NCBI GenBank assembly: GCA_017527205.1
Contig: JAFXQK010000079.1
Location: 1 to 64,000 of the forward strand
Length of the DNA stretch: 64,000 bases
Direction of reading: 5' to 3'
Source of the DNA: Lachnospiraceae bacterium
GTDB lineage: Bacteria > Bacillota > Clostridia > Lachnospirales > Lachnospiraceae
The position numbers were made by a program, and so were the translations under genes. Shown here piece after piece: positions 12,346 through 20,637 of this stretch. The notes under the pieces were generated by a model. That model made no database searches. It saw nothing but the letters and a program-made list of their open reading frames with translations, and was not told the origin of the DNA. Numbering within the stretch: position 1 is the stretch's first letter; the number at the start of each line of letters is the position of its first letter.

Positions 12346-12579
12346 ATGTCGGAAGCGGATGAGAAGCTGATAGAGGAGATTATGAGGCATCTGGACAATG
12401 AGGTTTCGGGCGGTAGCATGCGCATGAGCGTGGAGATGGATGAGACACAGGAAGAGCATGCAAAGGTGTCCCACAAATGCTGCAAGGTTTACGGCAAGGA
12501 CTCTACGCGCATGGTTGGAGAGCTCGACATGTATTCAGACCTCTATCTGAATGATATGAAAAAACGCGGAGAGCTGTAA
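12346..12579 (+). CDS. Small acidic protein (77 aa), unknown
   Basis: The ATG follows a near-perfect ribosome binding site (GAAGGAGGTAGCC), which supports a real gene. The product has a helical acidic N-terminus (EADEKLIEEIMRHLDNE) and a middle part with paired Cys (HKCCKVYG). It ends in YLNDMKKRGEL, and diverged copies of that tail are repeated in the downstream DNA. No domain is recognised. It precedes the NERD-TIR gene by 149 bp and could be part of the same unit. Confidence 0.65.
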   Translation: MSEADEKLIEEIMRHLDNEVSGGSMRMSVEMDETQEEHAKVSHKCCKVYGKDSTRMVGELDMYSDLYLNDMKKRGEL

Positions 12580-12584
12580 TATGA

Positions 12585-12712
12585 ATGACATAAAAGCGCA
12601 CAGAACCGTGATACAAATGACATAAAAGTGCGCAGAACTGTAATACAAATGACATAAAAGCGCACAGAACTCTAATGCGAATGTTGTAAAAATGTACAGA
12701 ATCGTGAGTAGA
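12585..12712 (+). repeat. Four 32-bp tandem repeats
   Basis: Units begin at 12585, 12617, 12649 and 12681, each close to ATGACATAAAAGCGCACAGA. The last unit is the most diverged. The terminal codons of the upstream gene (from 12551) resemble the same unit, so the array seems to have grown by duplication of the gene 3' end. It fills the space before the NERD-TIR gene and may vary in copy number. Confidence 0.85.
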
Positions 12713-12728
12713 GAAGGGAGACAACCGT

Positions 12729-13766
12729 ATGGCAAGATTAATCGGCGCTAGACCAGATGCAAAAGGAGGGTATGCCTTGCAATTTATGTACCACTTTGTG
12801 ATGGAGCATTTGCCAGATTATGTATGTGCGTCCTTCCTGCCATGTATTCCTTTGAAGGATGGAAAAATATTTGAATGTGACATGATCTTGTTCATTCCGC
12901 ATATGGGGGTGTATATCCTCGATATTCGTAATGTCGTAGGATTTCGTTATGAAAATGGAAATTATTATTATGTTGACAAAAGCGGGCGCATGCTTTCCAA
13001 CAGTTCCTCTCAACGAATCAACAGACTTGCTGGACAGCGACTTCAAATCCGCGATTATTTGAAGGAGAAATTTAATCTTGCTCCGCTTGTCTACGAGCTG
13101 GAATGCTTTCCCGGCATAAGGTTAGAAAACTTAGATCGTGGCATGATCCCGCCTGATTTTGACCTGAAGCATGTGATAACCTTTGAAGATTTGATGTCGG
13201 GCCTTACTTTTTTTCATAAGCTTATTGGCTGTAGTATTTTTATGCAGCAGAAAGTGGGTCTCGACTATTATGAGGATCTGACGGATAAGGATGCTCACGA
13301 TATGTTTTATTTCTGGGAGACGGGTGTTTGGGGTTCCAAGAGACCAGACAGGCCTCCGTTTGTTTTCCTAAGCTATAACCGAAACAACGCAGAGATTTCG
13401 AAGGACATACAGACGGTCTTGGAGGACCGCGGCGTCTATGTCTGGCGCGCGCCGAAGGACGTACCCCTGGGACAGCACTATCTCCCGGAGGAAATGATGG
13501 CGATTGAGGAATGTGATGCTTTTTTGATTCTGCTATCGAGACCGGCACAAAACAGTGAGGAGGTCAAGAAGGAATTTGTAAAGGCACTGGAGATCGGAAA
13601 ACCGATCCTGCCCATCTGGGTGGAGGACATACCAGAGAGTGAAATGAATCCCTATTATAAAGAGAATCTGACGAAATACCAATATCGCATCATGCCAAAG
13701 GTCCATGAAGAGATCATAGAAGAAATCGTTGCATCCGTCAAAAAAATTGCCTCCGAAAGAAAATAA
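12729..13766 (+). CDS. NERD-TIR fusion protein
   Basis: The 345-residue protein has an N-terminal NERD-like nuclease-related region (about 10-130) and a C-terminal TIR domain (about 210-330). The NERD core FECDMILF...GVYILDIRN keeps Asp51, but the usual Glu-x-Lys pair is Asp65-Ile-Arg67, so nuclease activity is doubtful. The TIR part starts PFVFLSYNRN and contains NSEEVKKEF, where Glu282 is in the position of the NAD-cleaving glutamate of bacterial TIR enzymes. TIR effectors in bacteria usually serve in abortive defence against phage, so a single-gene defence role is plausible but inferred. GAAGGGAG precedes the ATG. A terminator follows directly. Confidence 0.8.
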   Translation: MARLIGARPDAKGGYALQFMYHFVMEHLPDYVCASFLPCIPLKDGKIFECDMILFIPHMGVYILDIRNVVGFRYENGNYYYVDKSGRMLSNSSSQRINRLAGQRLQIRDYLKEKFNLAPLVYELECFPGIRLENLDRGMIPPDFDLKHVITFEDLMSGLTFFHKLIGCSIFMQQKVGLDYYEDLTDKDAHDMFYFWETGVWGSKRPDRPPFVFLSYNRNNAEISKDIQTVLEDRGVYVWRAPKDVPLGQHYLPEEMMAIEECDAFLILLSRPAQNSEEVKKEFVKALEIGKPILPIWVEDIPESEMNPYYKENLTKYQYRIMPKVHEEIIEEIVASVKKIASERK

Positions 13767-13778
13767 CGAGATGGAAGA

Positions 13779-13836
13779 AATCCCCCTGCGGGCCATGTTT
13801 ATCATCGGCTTGCAGGGGATCTTTTTCGCTTTTTTT
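13779..13836 (+). terminator. Rho-independent terminator after the NERD-TIR gene
   Basis: Arms ATCCCCCTGC (13780-13789) and GCAGGGGAT (13812-13820) form a stem with inner GCC/GGC pairing. The stem is followed by CTTTTTCGCTTTTTTT. Confidence 0.65.
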
Positions 13837-13957
13837 ACCGTTCATCTACGCAAAACTGCCGCTTACGTCAAAAGTATATCCAAGAACGTAGCGATGCCGT
13901 ATAGTCAATTTAGAGACAGGATAATCACGCATGTCAAAAAAAGAAAGGAAGCATAAC

Positions 13958-14716
13958 ATGGAAATGAGTCAGAATAAGGACATGATCATTTTGGATAATC
14001 TCTCCAAGCATTATGGCACGAAGAAGGCCGTTGACGGCATCAGCCTTAGCGTCAAGGAGGGAGAGATGCTGGCGCTTCTTGGCGTCAACGGCGCAGGAAA
14101 GTCAACCACGATCAAGATGCTCTCGTGCCTGACGAAACCGAGCGGTGGTACGGCCAAGATAGATGGTCACGACGTCAGTAAGGAGCAAACGTTGGTAAAG
14201 GAAATCGTTGGCATTTCGACGCAGGATACGGCAATTGCAAGGAATCTTACGGTGGAAGAGAACCTAAGCTTCATGGCTGGCATTTATCTTGATCCCAAGA
14301 GCTATGACAAGAAAGCGAGACGGGAGCGCGTGGAGGAGATCCTTCAGGATTTTAAGCTGGATGAGGTGCGGAAAACAAAATCCAGTAAGCTCTCGGGAGG
14401 CTGGCAAAGACGCCTTTCGATCGCGATGGCGATGATCGGCAATCCCAAGGTCATCCTTCTGGATGAGCCAACGCTGGGCCTTGACGTGCTTGCAAGAAGA
14501 GAGCTTTGGCGCGAGATTGAAAAGATCAAGAAAAATCGGACGATCATTCTGACGACTCATTACATGGAGGAGGCCGAAGCGCTGGCCGACAAGATCGCAA
14601 TCATGATAAACGGCAAGATCGTCATGGCGGGAACCTTGGAGGAGCTAGAGGAGAAGACGGGGCAGAAGGGCCTGGAAAATATTTTTGTGTCAGTGGCGGA
14701 AGGAGACAGAGCATGA
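13958..14716 (+). CDS. ABC-2 type exporter ATP-binding protein
   Basis: The 252-residue protein is the ATPase of a drug/peptide-type ABC-2 exporter. Walker A is GVNGAGKST (residues 42-50), the signature is LSGGWQRRLS and Walker B is VILLDEPTLGLD, followed by the H-loop ILTTH. The ATG at 13958 follows AAAGGAAG; an in-frame ATG at 13931 lacks a good site. Its stop overlaps the permease start (ATGA at 14713), so translation is coupled. The substrate is unknown. The LytTR/DUF3021 pair downstream fits an inducible exporter cassette. Confidence 0.9.
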   Translation: MEMSQNKDMIILDNLSKHYGTKKAVDGISLSVKEGEMLALLGVNGAGKSTTIKMLSCLTKPSGGTAKIDGHDVSKEQTLVKEIVGISTQDTAIARNLTVEENLSFMAGIYLDPKSYDKKARRERVEEILQDFKLDEVRKTKSSKLSGGWQRRLSIAMAMIGNPKVILLDEPTLGLDVLARRELWREIEKIKKNRTIILTTHYMEEAEALADKIAIMINGKIVMAGTLEELEEKTGQKGLENIFVSVAEGDRA

Positions 14717-15480
14717 ATAGAACAATCCAATTTGCAAAAAGAAATATCATAGAGCTTTCCAGGGACGTGCTGGGATATATTTTCTGCATCGCATTTCCGA
14801 TCCTGATGCTGATCGTCATGTCGGTGGTGAACGAGAGCATCCCGAAGGAAGCAGGCATGCACATCTTCCGTATTGATTATCTGTCAGGTGGCATCATCGT
14901 TTTCGGACAGACCTTTGTCATGCTGTTCACGGCGATTCTTGTGGCAACGGACAGAAGCACCTCCTTCCTCATGAGACTGTTTTCCTCCCCCATGAAGAGC
15001 AGTGATTATACGAATGGATACATCCTTCCCATGCTCCTTGTGGGCGTCATTCAGTCGATCGTGACCGTGCTTGCCTCCTGTGTGATCGCTGGAATCACGG
15101 GTACGGAGCTGAAGGTGGCAGGGCTCCTTTTGGTGATTCTTTTCAGCATTCCGTCCGCACTGATGTTTCTCTCCATTGGCCTTATTTTTGGATCCCTTTT
15201 CAACGAGAAATCCGCACCGGGCGTCTGCTCCGTCATCATCTCCGTTGGAACCTTTCTTGGCGGCATATTCTTTGACGCAGAAGGCGTTGGTGGTCCTATC
15301 CTCAAGATTTGTAAATGCCTGCCGTTCCTTTATTGCACCAAGGTGGCAAGGAGCACCATTCAAATGGATTTCCAGTGGGAGAGCTTTGGAAAGCCCTTAT
15401 TGATCGTGAGCCTGACCGCGCTGGCTTTGGTATGTCTGGCTATTTTGACCTTTAGGAGTAAGATGAAGGCAGATCAATAA
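14713..15480 (+). CDS. ABC-2 type exporter permease
   Basis: The 255-residue protein has six predicted membrane helices in the ABC-2 arrangement, with an amphipathic N-terminus (RTIQFAKRNIIELSRD) and the family-typical stretch FLGGIFFDAEGVG before helix 5. It overlaps the ATPase gene by four bases and together they form one exporter. Confidence 0.88.
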   Translation: MNRTIQFAKRNIIELSRDVLGYIFCIAFPILMLIVMSVVNESIPKEAGMHIFRIDYLSGGIIVFGQTFVMLFTAILVATDRSTSFLMRLFSSPMKSSDYTNGYILPMLLVGVIQSIVTVLASCVIAGITGTELKVAGLLLVILFSIPSALMFLSIGLIFGSLFNEKSAPGVCSVIISVGTFLGGIFFDAEGVGGPILKICKCLPFLYCTKVARSTIQMDFQWESFGKPLLIVSLTALALVCLAILTFRSKMKADQ

Positions 15481-15682
15481 TCAGAAAAATTGAGAAACCG
15501 TATGCCCCGCTCTTGCAAGGAAGGAGTTAGAGTTTTATACTGAATTGTAAGTGATTGAACTCAAAAAGCAATAAAGCAGCTTTGGTAAGTTGATCGTGGT
15601 GATGCCAAAGAGGCAAGTAAAAGAATGCTCAGGGGATGGGAAAGCAAGGATTCCTTGAGTAATGTGATGGAGTGGTGTACGG

Positions 15683-16153
15683 ATGCAAATCAAATCCGAG
15701 ATCAATGAACGGTACAGGGAAATCGAGGTTCATGTTTGTCATGACAGGCAAAGCGAAGAAGTCAAAAGTGTCATGGGGCAGCTACATGCTCTCTTTGACG
15801 CTTCCTTGACGGGGACGGATGAAGTGGGAAATCGCTGCGTGATCCATCCGTCGGAGGTGACGAGCTTCTATGCGGAGGGACAACGGGTCATGGCAAGAGA
15901 TGATATGAAGACCTATGTGATTTCGAAAAAGCTGTATGAACTGGAAAAGGATTATGAGAATTTGTGCTTTGTCAGGATTTCCAAATCAGAAATTGTGAAC
16001 TATAAAAAGATCCGCAGTCTTGACGTGAGTCTTACGGGAACCATCAAGGTGATCATGAAAAACGGGTATGAGACCTATACTTCAAGGAGAAACGTCGCGA
16101 AACTCAAGGAACTTTTGCTTCGAGGTAAGAAGCTGGAAGCTGCCAAAGAGTGA
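15683..16153 (+). CDS. LytTR-domain transcription regulator
   Basis: The 156-residue protein carries a LytTR DNA-binding domain over about residues 55-150 (FVRISKSEIVNYKKIRSL and TYTSRRNVAKLKELL). The N-terminal part is short and has no receiver domain, which is typical of the LytTR proteins paired with DUF3021 membrane proteins. GGAG lies 10 bases before the ATG. It lies between the exporter and its DUF3021 partner and probably controls that cluster. Confidence 0.83.
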   Translation: MQIKSEINERYREIEVHVCHDRQSEEVKSVMGQLHALFDASLTGTDEVGNRCVIHPSEVTSFYAEGQRVMARDDMKTYVISKKLYELEKDYENLCFVRISKSEIVNYKKIRSLDVSLTGTIKVIMKNGYETYTSRRNVAKLKELLLRGKKLEAAKE

Positions 16154-16245
16154 CGGAACAAAAACGGAAATAAAGGATTGATTCACGACCAAGGGATTTC
16201 GAAAAACGATGGAAAGGAAGCCGTGAGAGCGGGAAAGGAAGAATT

Positions 16246-16716
16246 ATGATAAAGCAAGCAATCAAGAATGGAGCCATCAGTTTTGCCATTGGTTCGTTTT
16301 CAGGGCTCCTCGTAAATTTACTCATAGATATCATGGCGAATGCGCTGGGAGCAGAGGATTTTTGTTCCATCTCCCCAAACTTTCAGGCACTGTTTCCAAC
16401 CTCTGCCATGGCTGCCTATGTCAACGTGCTTTTGTATGGATGCATCAGCGCCAGCTTTGCTTTCATGACCTTTATCTATGACGTGGAGCGCATCGGTTTT
16501 CTCATCCAAAGCATCATTTACTTCTTAGTGACAAGCACCATATGCCTTTTCATCACCATGCTGCTATGGCAGCTTCAGCGCTATCCCGCGGCACTTCTTG
16601 GAACGCTCGCCGGATATCTGATCACCCACGTCATCATGATCACCATGGCCTATCGAAGGCTGCGAAGCGACGTCAGAGAGATCAACCAGGAGCTCCTGCC
16701 CGCGGATGCACAATAA
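16246..16716 (+). CDS. DUF3021 membrane protein
   Basis: The 156-residue protein has four predicted helices and fits DUF3021, a family nearly always encoded next to a LytTR regulator. It may hold the regulator inactive at the membrane; that role is family-level knowledge and unproven here. GGGAAAGGAAG precedes the ATG. Confidence 0.8.
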   Translation: MIKQAIKNGAISFAIGSFSGLLVNLLIDIMANALGAEDFCSISPNFQALFPTSAMAAYVNVLLYGCISASFAFMTFIYDVERIGFLIQSIIYFLVTSTICLFITMLLWQLQRYPAALLGTLAGYLITHVIMITMAYRRLRSDVREINQELLPADAQ

Positions 16717-16739
16717 CGATGGTTTTAGACTAGAAGGAT

Positions 16740-17609
16740 TCATTTAGACGTCTGCTCTCTGCGGTACGTCGAAGGTGTTATGTGATAAAATTTTTGAAAG
16801 GCGTTGGTGAAGTGCTCCGGTGAGGAATATCCAAGCGCCGTGGCGACGGAGGCGATGCTGTTCGATGTATCCTGCAAGAGAAGGCAGGCGGCGGACATGC
16901 GCGCCTCTGTTTTTTTCTGCGCAAAGGTCTTGTTGTAGTGCTTCAAAAGGAGACGCTCTGTCTGGCGAATCCCAAGGTTCACCATGGAAGCGAGTTTGGG
17001 GAGCGAGAGGTCTTTATAGTTATATAAAAAGGCTTCTTCAATGGTGAGGTAGGTCTGATCAGCAGGCATTTCAAAGGAGGGTGCACTTGTTCCGTCGCCC
17101 TGAACGAGATCCGAACGATGGTATTGCCTTGCGATCAGCAGGATCAGTTGTTGCAATAATGCGGAAAGTACAAGATCATAACCAATGGAGCGTTGCTCCA
17201 GCTCGGTGTGAATCTGCTTCATGAGCTCATGCATGCCGGGAGCGGCTTCACCAAACCAGAATTTCCTTTCCAGAAATTCTTGCAGCAGTCGTTCCTTTTT
17301 GGTGGTGTCCGTTCCCTCAAAGCTTACTTGCAGATAAGCACCATATTCCGTCATAGGGTCGTCTATGTCCGAAATCTGCTCATGAAAAACGCCGGGGCCT
17401 GTCACAAAGAAGGTTCCCGGAACCACCTCATAGCTCTGTTCATCTGCAATCAGCCTTCCATGTCCGAAAGAAACATAATGCAGTTCATAGCTGTTTTTAC
17501 TGTGGCTGTGCCTCGGAATCGGCGTGACCATTTTTTCCAAGCTAATGCTCAGCACGGTAAATTTGGTATCTTCAATTGTAAACGACAGCTTTAGGTTTCG
17601 GTATTTCAT
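16740..17609 (-). CDS. AraC-family transcription regulator
   Basis: The 289-residue protein has an N-terminal cupin-like sensing region (HSHSKNSYELHYVSFGHG) and a C-terminal pair of helix-turn-helix motifs ending in SIASVATALGYSSPEHF and FQKFYHITPSTYRR, the AraC signature. It is transcribed away from the dehydrogenase cluster at 18004 and is the likely regulator of that cluster, sensing a sugar or sugar acid. AGGAAAGC precedes the ATG. Its upstream leader holds a 24-bp tandem repeat. Confidence 0.88.
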   Translation of the reverse strand: MKYRNLKLSFTIEDTKFTVLSISLEKMVTPIPRHSHSKNSYELHYVSFGHGRLIADEQSYEVVPGTFFVTGPGVFHEQISDIDDPMTEYGAYLQVSFEGTDTTKKERLLQEFLERKFWFGEAAPGMHELMKQIHTELEQRSIGYDLVLSALLQQLILLIARQYHRSDLVQGDGTSAPSFEMPADQTYLTIEEAFLYNYKDLSLPKLASMVNLGIRQTERLLLKHYNKTFAQKKTEARMSAACLLLQDTSNSIASVATALGYSSPEHFTNAFQKFYHITPSTYRREQTSK

Positions 17610-17629
17610 GCTTTCCTCGTTCCGTGTTT

Positions 17630-17749
17630 CTATATTTTGACCCTCATATGTATCTACGGTTTCACCCTTTGATATCTCTACAGTTTCATTGTCTGATCTC
17701 TCTGCAGTTTGACCCTCTTACGCCACTGTGTTTTGAGCCTCTTACACGC
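17630..17749 (-). repeat. Five degenerate 24-bp tandem repeats
   Basis: Units begin at 17630, 17654, 17678, 17702 and 17726. Each contains a variant of CTACAGTTTGACCCTCTTA. They lie just upstream of the AraC gene, in its probable 5' leader. Period and order are clear; function is unknown. Confidence 0.75.
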
Positions 17750-17873
17750 AGTAATTGAGTTCCTTAGGTAATTCTGCCATCATTATATAATTTCTTGAGA
17801 AAAATCACAATCCAATCCCGTAAAAAACTTCGAAAATGCGACATCAATTTCAAAAATGCGTCACCTGGCAATA

Positions 17874-17901
17874 TTGTTACTTGAGGCAGATCGATTATAA
17901 T
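17874..17901 (+). promoter_or_regulatory. Promoter of the sugar dehydrogenase cluster
   Basis: TTGTTA (17874-17879) and TATAAT (17896-17901) are spaced by 16 bases, about 100 bases before the 18004 start. The 394-bp region between the divergent genes otherwise holds the 24-bp repeats and AT-rich sequence, with no gene. Confidence 0.55.
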
Positions 17902-18003
17902 AAAAGCATAGGGTTATAGAAGTGGCATTTCATGCAAACTGCATGAGAATATCAAAGCTATGTCAGAAGAGTAAGGCATAGCGTATACGGGAAAGGAGCA
18001 GCT

Positions 18004-19200
18004 ATGATCGTAAAAGGAACCTATTTTCAAAATGATGCCGAGCATCCTTTGGTCTACGGCGACGTGGAGATCACGAACGTAAAAAGGCAAAGGCTTCGCG
18101 GCGAGGAACTGAAGGAGGGGATTCTCTGTGAGCCCGTCATGATTGGTTTTTGTGGCACGGACAATGAGCTGATGCACATGGGCAGTGAGGGGAGACTGAC
18201 CGCGAAATTTCCTGAGGGAAAGAATCGTCTGGTCAATGGACACGAGGGGATCGTATGGGTGCCGTCTGAGAACCGTTTTGCCATTGTTTTGATCCGCGGC
18301 GGCGATAGCTTCGATCCTACCCGCTACACGGAGGATGAGACTTATTTTGAATATGGTTGTGATAAGGCGGACGGACTTTTTGCTGATAAGCAGTACTTCC
18401 ATCCCGACATGCTTCTTCGCATTCCCGACGGATATGTTCATAACGGAAAGCTGGATCGTTCCTTCGCAAAAAAGATGGTCTTCCCGGATCCCTTTGCGTG
18501 CATGCTCTTCCAGCTGGAGCGCATGGAGGATCTCGGCAGCGCTCACAATTTCCGTGTTTGCATGCGCAAGTACAAATGTGACGAGCAGAAGGCTCGCGAG
18601 ATCGCCAAGGAAGAGATTTTTGACCGCACTGTTATTTTCGGACTGGGAACGACCGGTATGTTTATCGGCGACCTGATCCTTCGAAATCATAAAAATGCAA
18701 AGGTTCTTTTCGTGGCAAGAAGCCCCAGGGATTCTCGGAAGGTAACCTATGCCTTAAAGCAGACGGGTGCGACCTATCTGCAAAATACTTATGATTCCGA
18801 GGCAGAGCTTTCGAAGGCGATCGTGGAAGCGCTGGGCGGCAGGGCAACGACCTTTATCGGTACAAGCGGAAGCAACGTGGAGCATCGCGTGGCCTTTGAA
18901 CATGGCGCGCTGGGCTGCAACGGCATCTACAACAGCTTTTCCTTGGGACCCAAGATCACCTTTGACACAATGTCGTTTGGATTCGAAAATCACCTGATCC
19001 TCGGCAGCATTAATTTCCGTCAGGATCACATGGAACAGGCGATTGAGCTACTTGCAAAGAGCAGCTATGATGAGATCGTGGAACTGATTGACAAGGATGA
19101 GTTCACCGCGGATCCCATGGGAGCTTATAAGAATAAGATCTATTCCAAGAACGCGCCCATGAAGACGGCAGTGATCTGGAATCCGAAGTATGTCGAGTAA
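18004..19200 (+). CDS. Zinc-dependent sugar dehydrogenase (glucose-dehydrogenase-like MDR)
   Basis: The 398-residue protein belongs to the medium-chain dehydrogenase superfamily in the glucose dehydrogenase branch. The catalytic zinc region reads GFCGTDNELMHMG with NGHEG following, and the NAD(P) Rossmann motif is FGLGTTGMFIGD near residue 215. It is longer than alcohol dehydrogenases, as aldose 1-dehydrogenases are. In this context it is a candidate L-fucose (aldose) 1-dehydrogenase giving a lactone. GAAAGGAG precedes the ATG. The exact sugar is inferred from the mutarotase and lactonase nearby. Confidence 0.78.
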   Translation: MIVKGTYFQNDAEHPLVYGDVEITNVKRQRLRGEELKEGILCEPVMIGFCGTDNELMHMGSEGRLTAKFPEGKNRLVNGHEGIVWVPSENRFAIVLIRGGDSFDPTRYTEDETYFEYGCDKADGLFADKQYFHPDMLLRIPDGYVHNGKLDRSFAKKMVFPDPFACMLFQLERMEDLGSAHNFRVCMRKYKCDEQKAREIAKEEIFDRTVIFGLGTTGMFIGDLILRNHKNAKVLFVARSPRDSRKVTYALKQTGATYLQNTYDSEAELSKAIVEALGGRATTFIGTSGSNVEHRVAFEHGALGCNGIYNSFSLGPKITFDTMSFGFENHLILGSINFRQDHMEQAIELLAKSSYDEIVELIDKDEFTADPMGAYKNKIYSKNAPMKTAVIWNPKYVE

Positions 19201-19348
19201 GGCATGACTATATTGTAATGATCAAGGATCCATTCGCAAAATGTCACAAAATGGCATTCTGTTCCTATGGCTCTGAGCACTAATGGTTGGTCTGGGATTG
19301 TGTAGAAAATCGAATAAATATCATGTTTAGAAAAATGGGAGGAATTTT

Positions 19349-20374
19349 ATGAAAACCGTATTTATTGATAAGCCCTTTGAAATTGACGTAAGAGCAACCG
19401 AGATGCCTGTGCCGAAGGAGGGCGAGGCACTTTTGAAAATTTTGTATTGCGGCATCTGTGGATCCGACGTGGCAAGCTTTACCGGAAATCAGCCGTTCAC
19501 GACCTATCCCCGCATTCCTGGTCATGAGTTTAGTGCCAAGATCATTTCCATCCCTGAGAATGATAAGGGGTTAAAGGCTGGCGACATTGTGACGGCAAAT
19601 CCTTATTTCAACTGTGGTCACTGCTATTCCTGCCAGAGAGGCTTCGTGAACTGCTGTACCGATAACCAGACCATGGGCGTGCAGAGGGACGGGTGCTTCC
19701 GCGAATATATTGTAATGCCGGTGGAGAGAATTTATGATGGCAAGGGTCTTTCCGCAAAGCAGCTCGCACTGGTTGAGCCTTTTACGATCAGCTATCATGC
19801 ACTTCATCGCGCAAGGATCAACAAGGGAGATAAGGTGCTGGTGGTTGGCGCTGGCCCCATCGGTCTGTTTGCACTGATCGCAGCGAAGGCACAGGGTGCA
19901 GAGGTAACGGTGGCCGACATTCTTGATGGCAGACTCGAGAAGGCAAAGCATTTTGGAGCGAGCAACGTCATCAATTCCAAGACCAGCGACATTCGCGAGG
20001 AGGCCATGAAGCTTACGAACGGCAATGGCTTCGACGTCTGCGTGGAGGCATGCGGACAGGATGTCACCTTCCTTAGCTGCATTGATTGTGCGGCCTTTGC
20101 TGCCAACATTATTCTGATCGGCAACGGCAAGAAGGAGACGACCTTCCTGCACTCCATTCTGCTCAAAAAGGAGCTGAATGTATTTGGCAGCCGCAATTCC
20201 TATGCAAGAGATTTCCAGGCAGTCATCGACCTGATCGCTTCCGGTGAGGCGAAGGTGGATGACATGGTCAGCGCCGTCTATCCGGTGGACAAGGTGGCAG
20301 ATGCGTTTGACGCGCTGGTTCATAACGACGGCAGCCTGTCCAAAGTACTGATTGAGGTTTCAAAAGAGGCGTAA
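19349..20374 (+). CDS. Zinc-binding alcohol/polyol dehydrogenase
   Basis: The 341-residue MDR protein has a catalytic zinc site (ILYCGICGSD, then PGHEF) and the structural four-Cys zinc lobe (NCGHCYSCQRGFVNCC). Its dinucleotide motif is VVGAGPIGLFAL. It resembles threonine and polyol dehydrogenases. With the 18004 product it gives the locus two oxidoreductases; one may oxidise the sugar and the other a later keto-acid or alcohol. GGGAGGA precedes the ATG. A long hairpin follows the stop codon. Confidence 0.83.
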   Translation: MKTVFIDKPFEIDVRATEMPVPKEGEALLKILYCGICGSDVASFTGNQPFTTYPRIPGHEFSAKIISIPENDKGLKAGDIVTANPYFNCGHCYSCQRGFVNCCTDNQTMGVQRDGCFREYIVMPVERIYDGKGLSAKQLALVEPFTISYHALHRARINKGDKVLVVGAGPIGLFALIAAKAQGAEVTVADILDGRLEKAKHFGASNVINSKTSDIREEAMKLTNGNGFDVCVEACGQDVTFLSCIDCAAFAANIILIGNGKKETTFLHSILLKKELNVFGSRNSYARDFQAVIDLIASGEAKVDDMVSAVYPVDKVADAFDALVHNDGSLSKVLIEVSKEA

Positions 20375-20385
20375 GTACTGAAAAA

Positions 20386-20458
20386 CTCGGGGCGAGGCAT
20401 GGATGGTCTTTCTCGTAACCATTAGACCGAGAAAGATCATCCATGCCTTCCCCTCGAG
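20386..20458 (+). other. 30-bp imperfect stem-loop after the dehydrogenase
   Basis: Arms 20386-20415 and 20428-20458 pair almost fully around a 12-base loop. The core GAGGCATGGATG pairs with CATCCATGCCTTC. No run of T follows, so it is not a classic terminator. It may protect or process the mRNA, or stop transcription with help from a factor. Confidence 0.6.
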
Positions 20459-20637
20459 GATGCCAAAATCTTAAGACGGATTAGTAGCATACGCGAAGAT
20501 GTCGTTTCTTATGTTTGGCAAATGGAGTTTTGAAGAATTATAAAACATGATTATTCAAAAGAAACTCAGCGAGAGCGAGTGATTCATAGACATGCGGGAA
20601 AGTGTATGCCATAGTCGGGCAGGAAGGAGGCCATAGC

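Noticed and set aside
12585-12712. CRISPR array
   Set aside because: Repeats abut each other with no unique spacers and no cas genes are near.
11287-13766. GGDEF plus TIR as a cyclic-nucleotide-triggered (TIR-STING-like) defence system
   Set aside because: No STING or other cyclic-dinucleotide-binding domain is visible in the TIR protein, and the GGDEF protein is an ordinary membrane cyclase with its own HD-GYP partner.
13771-13956. 61-residue frame between the NERD-TIR gene and the ABC exporter
   Set aside because: It runs through a convincing terminator hairpin and overlaps the exporter start; no ribosome binding site.
17914-18690. 258-residue frame on the minus strand
   Set aside because: It lies wholly opposite the well-supported zinc dehydrogenase at 18004 and has no family signature.
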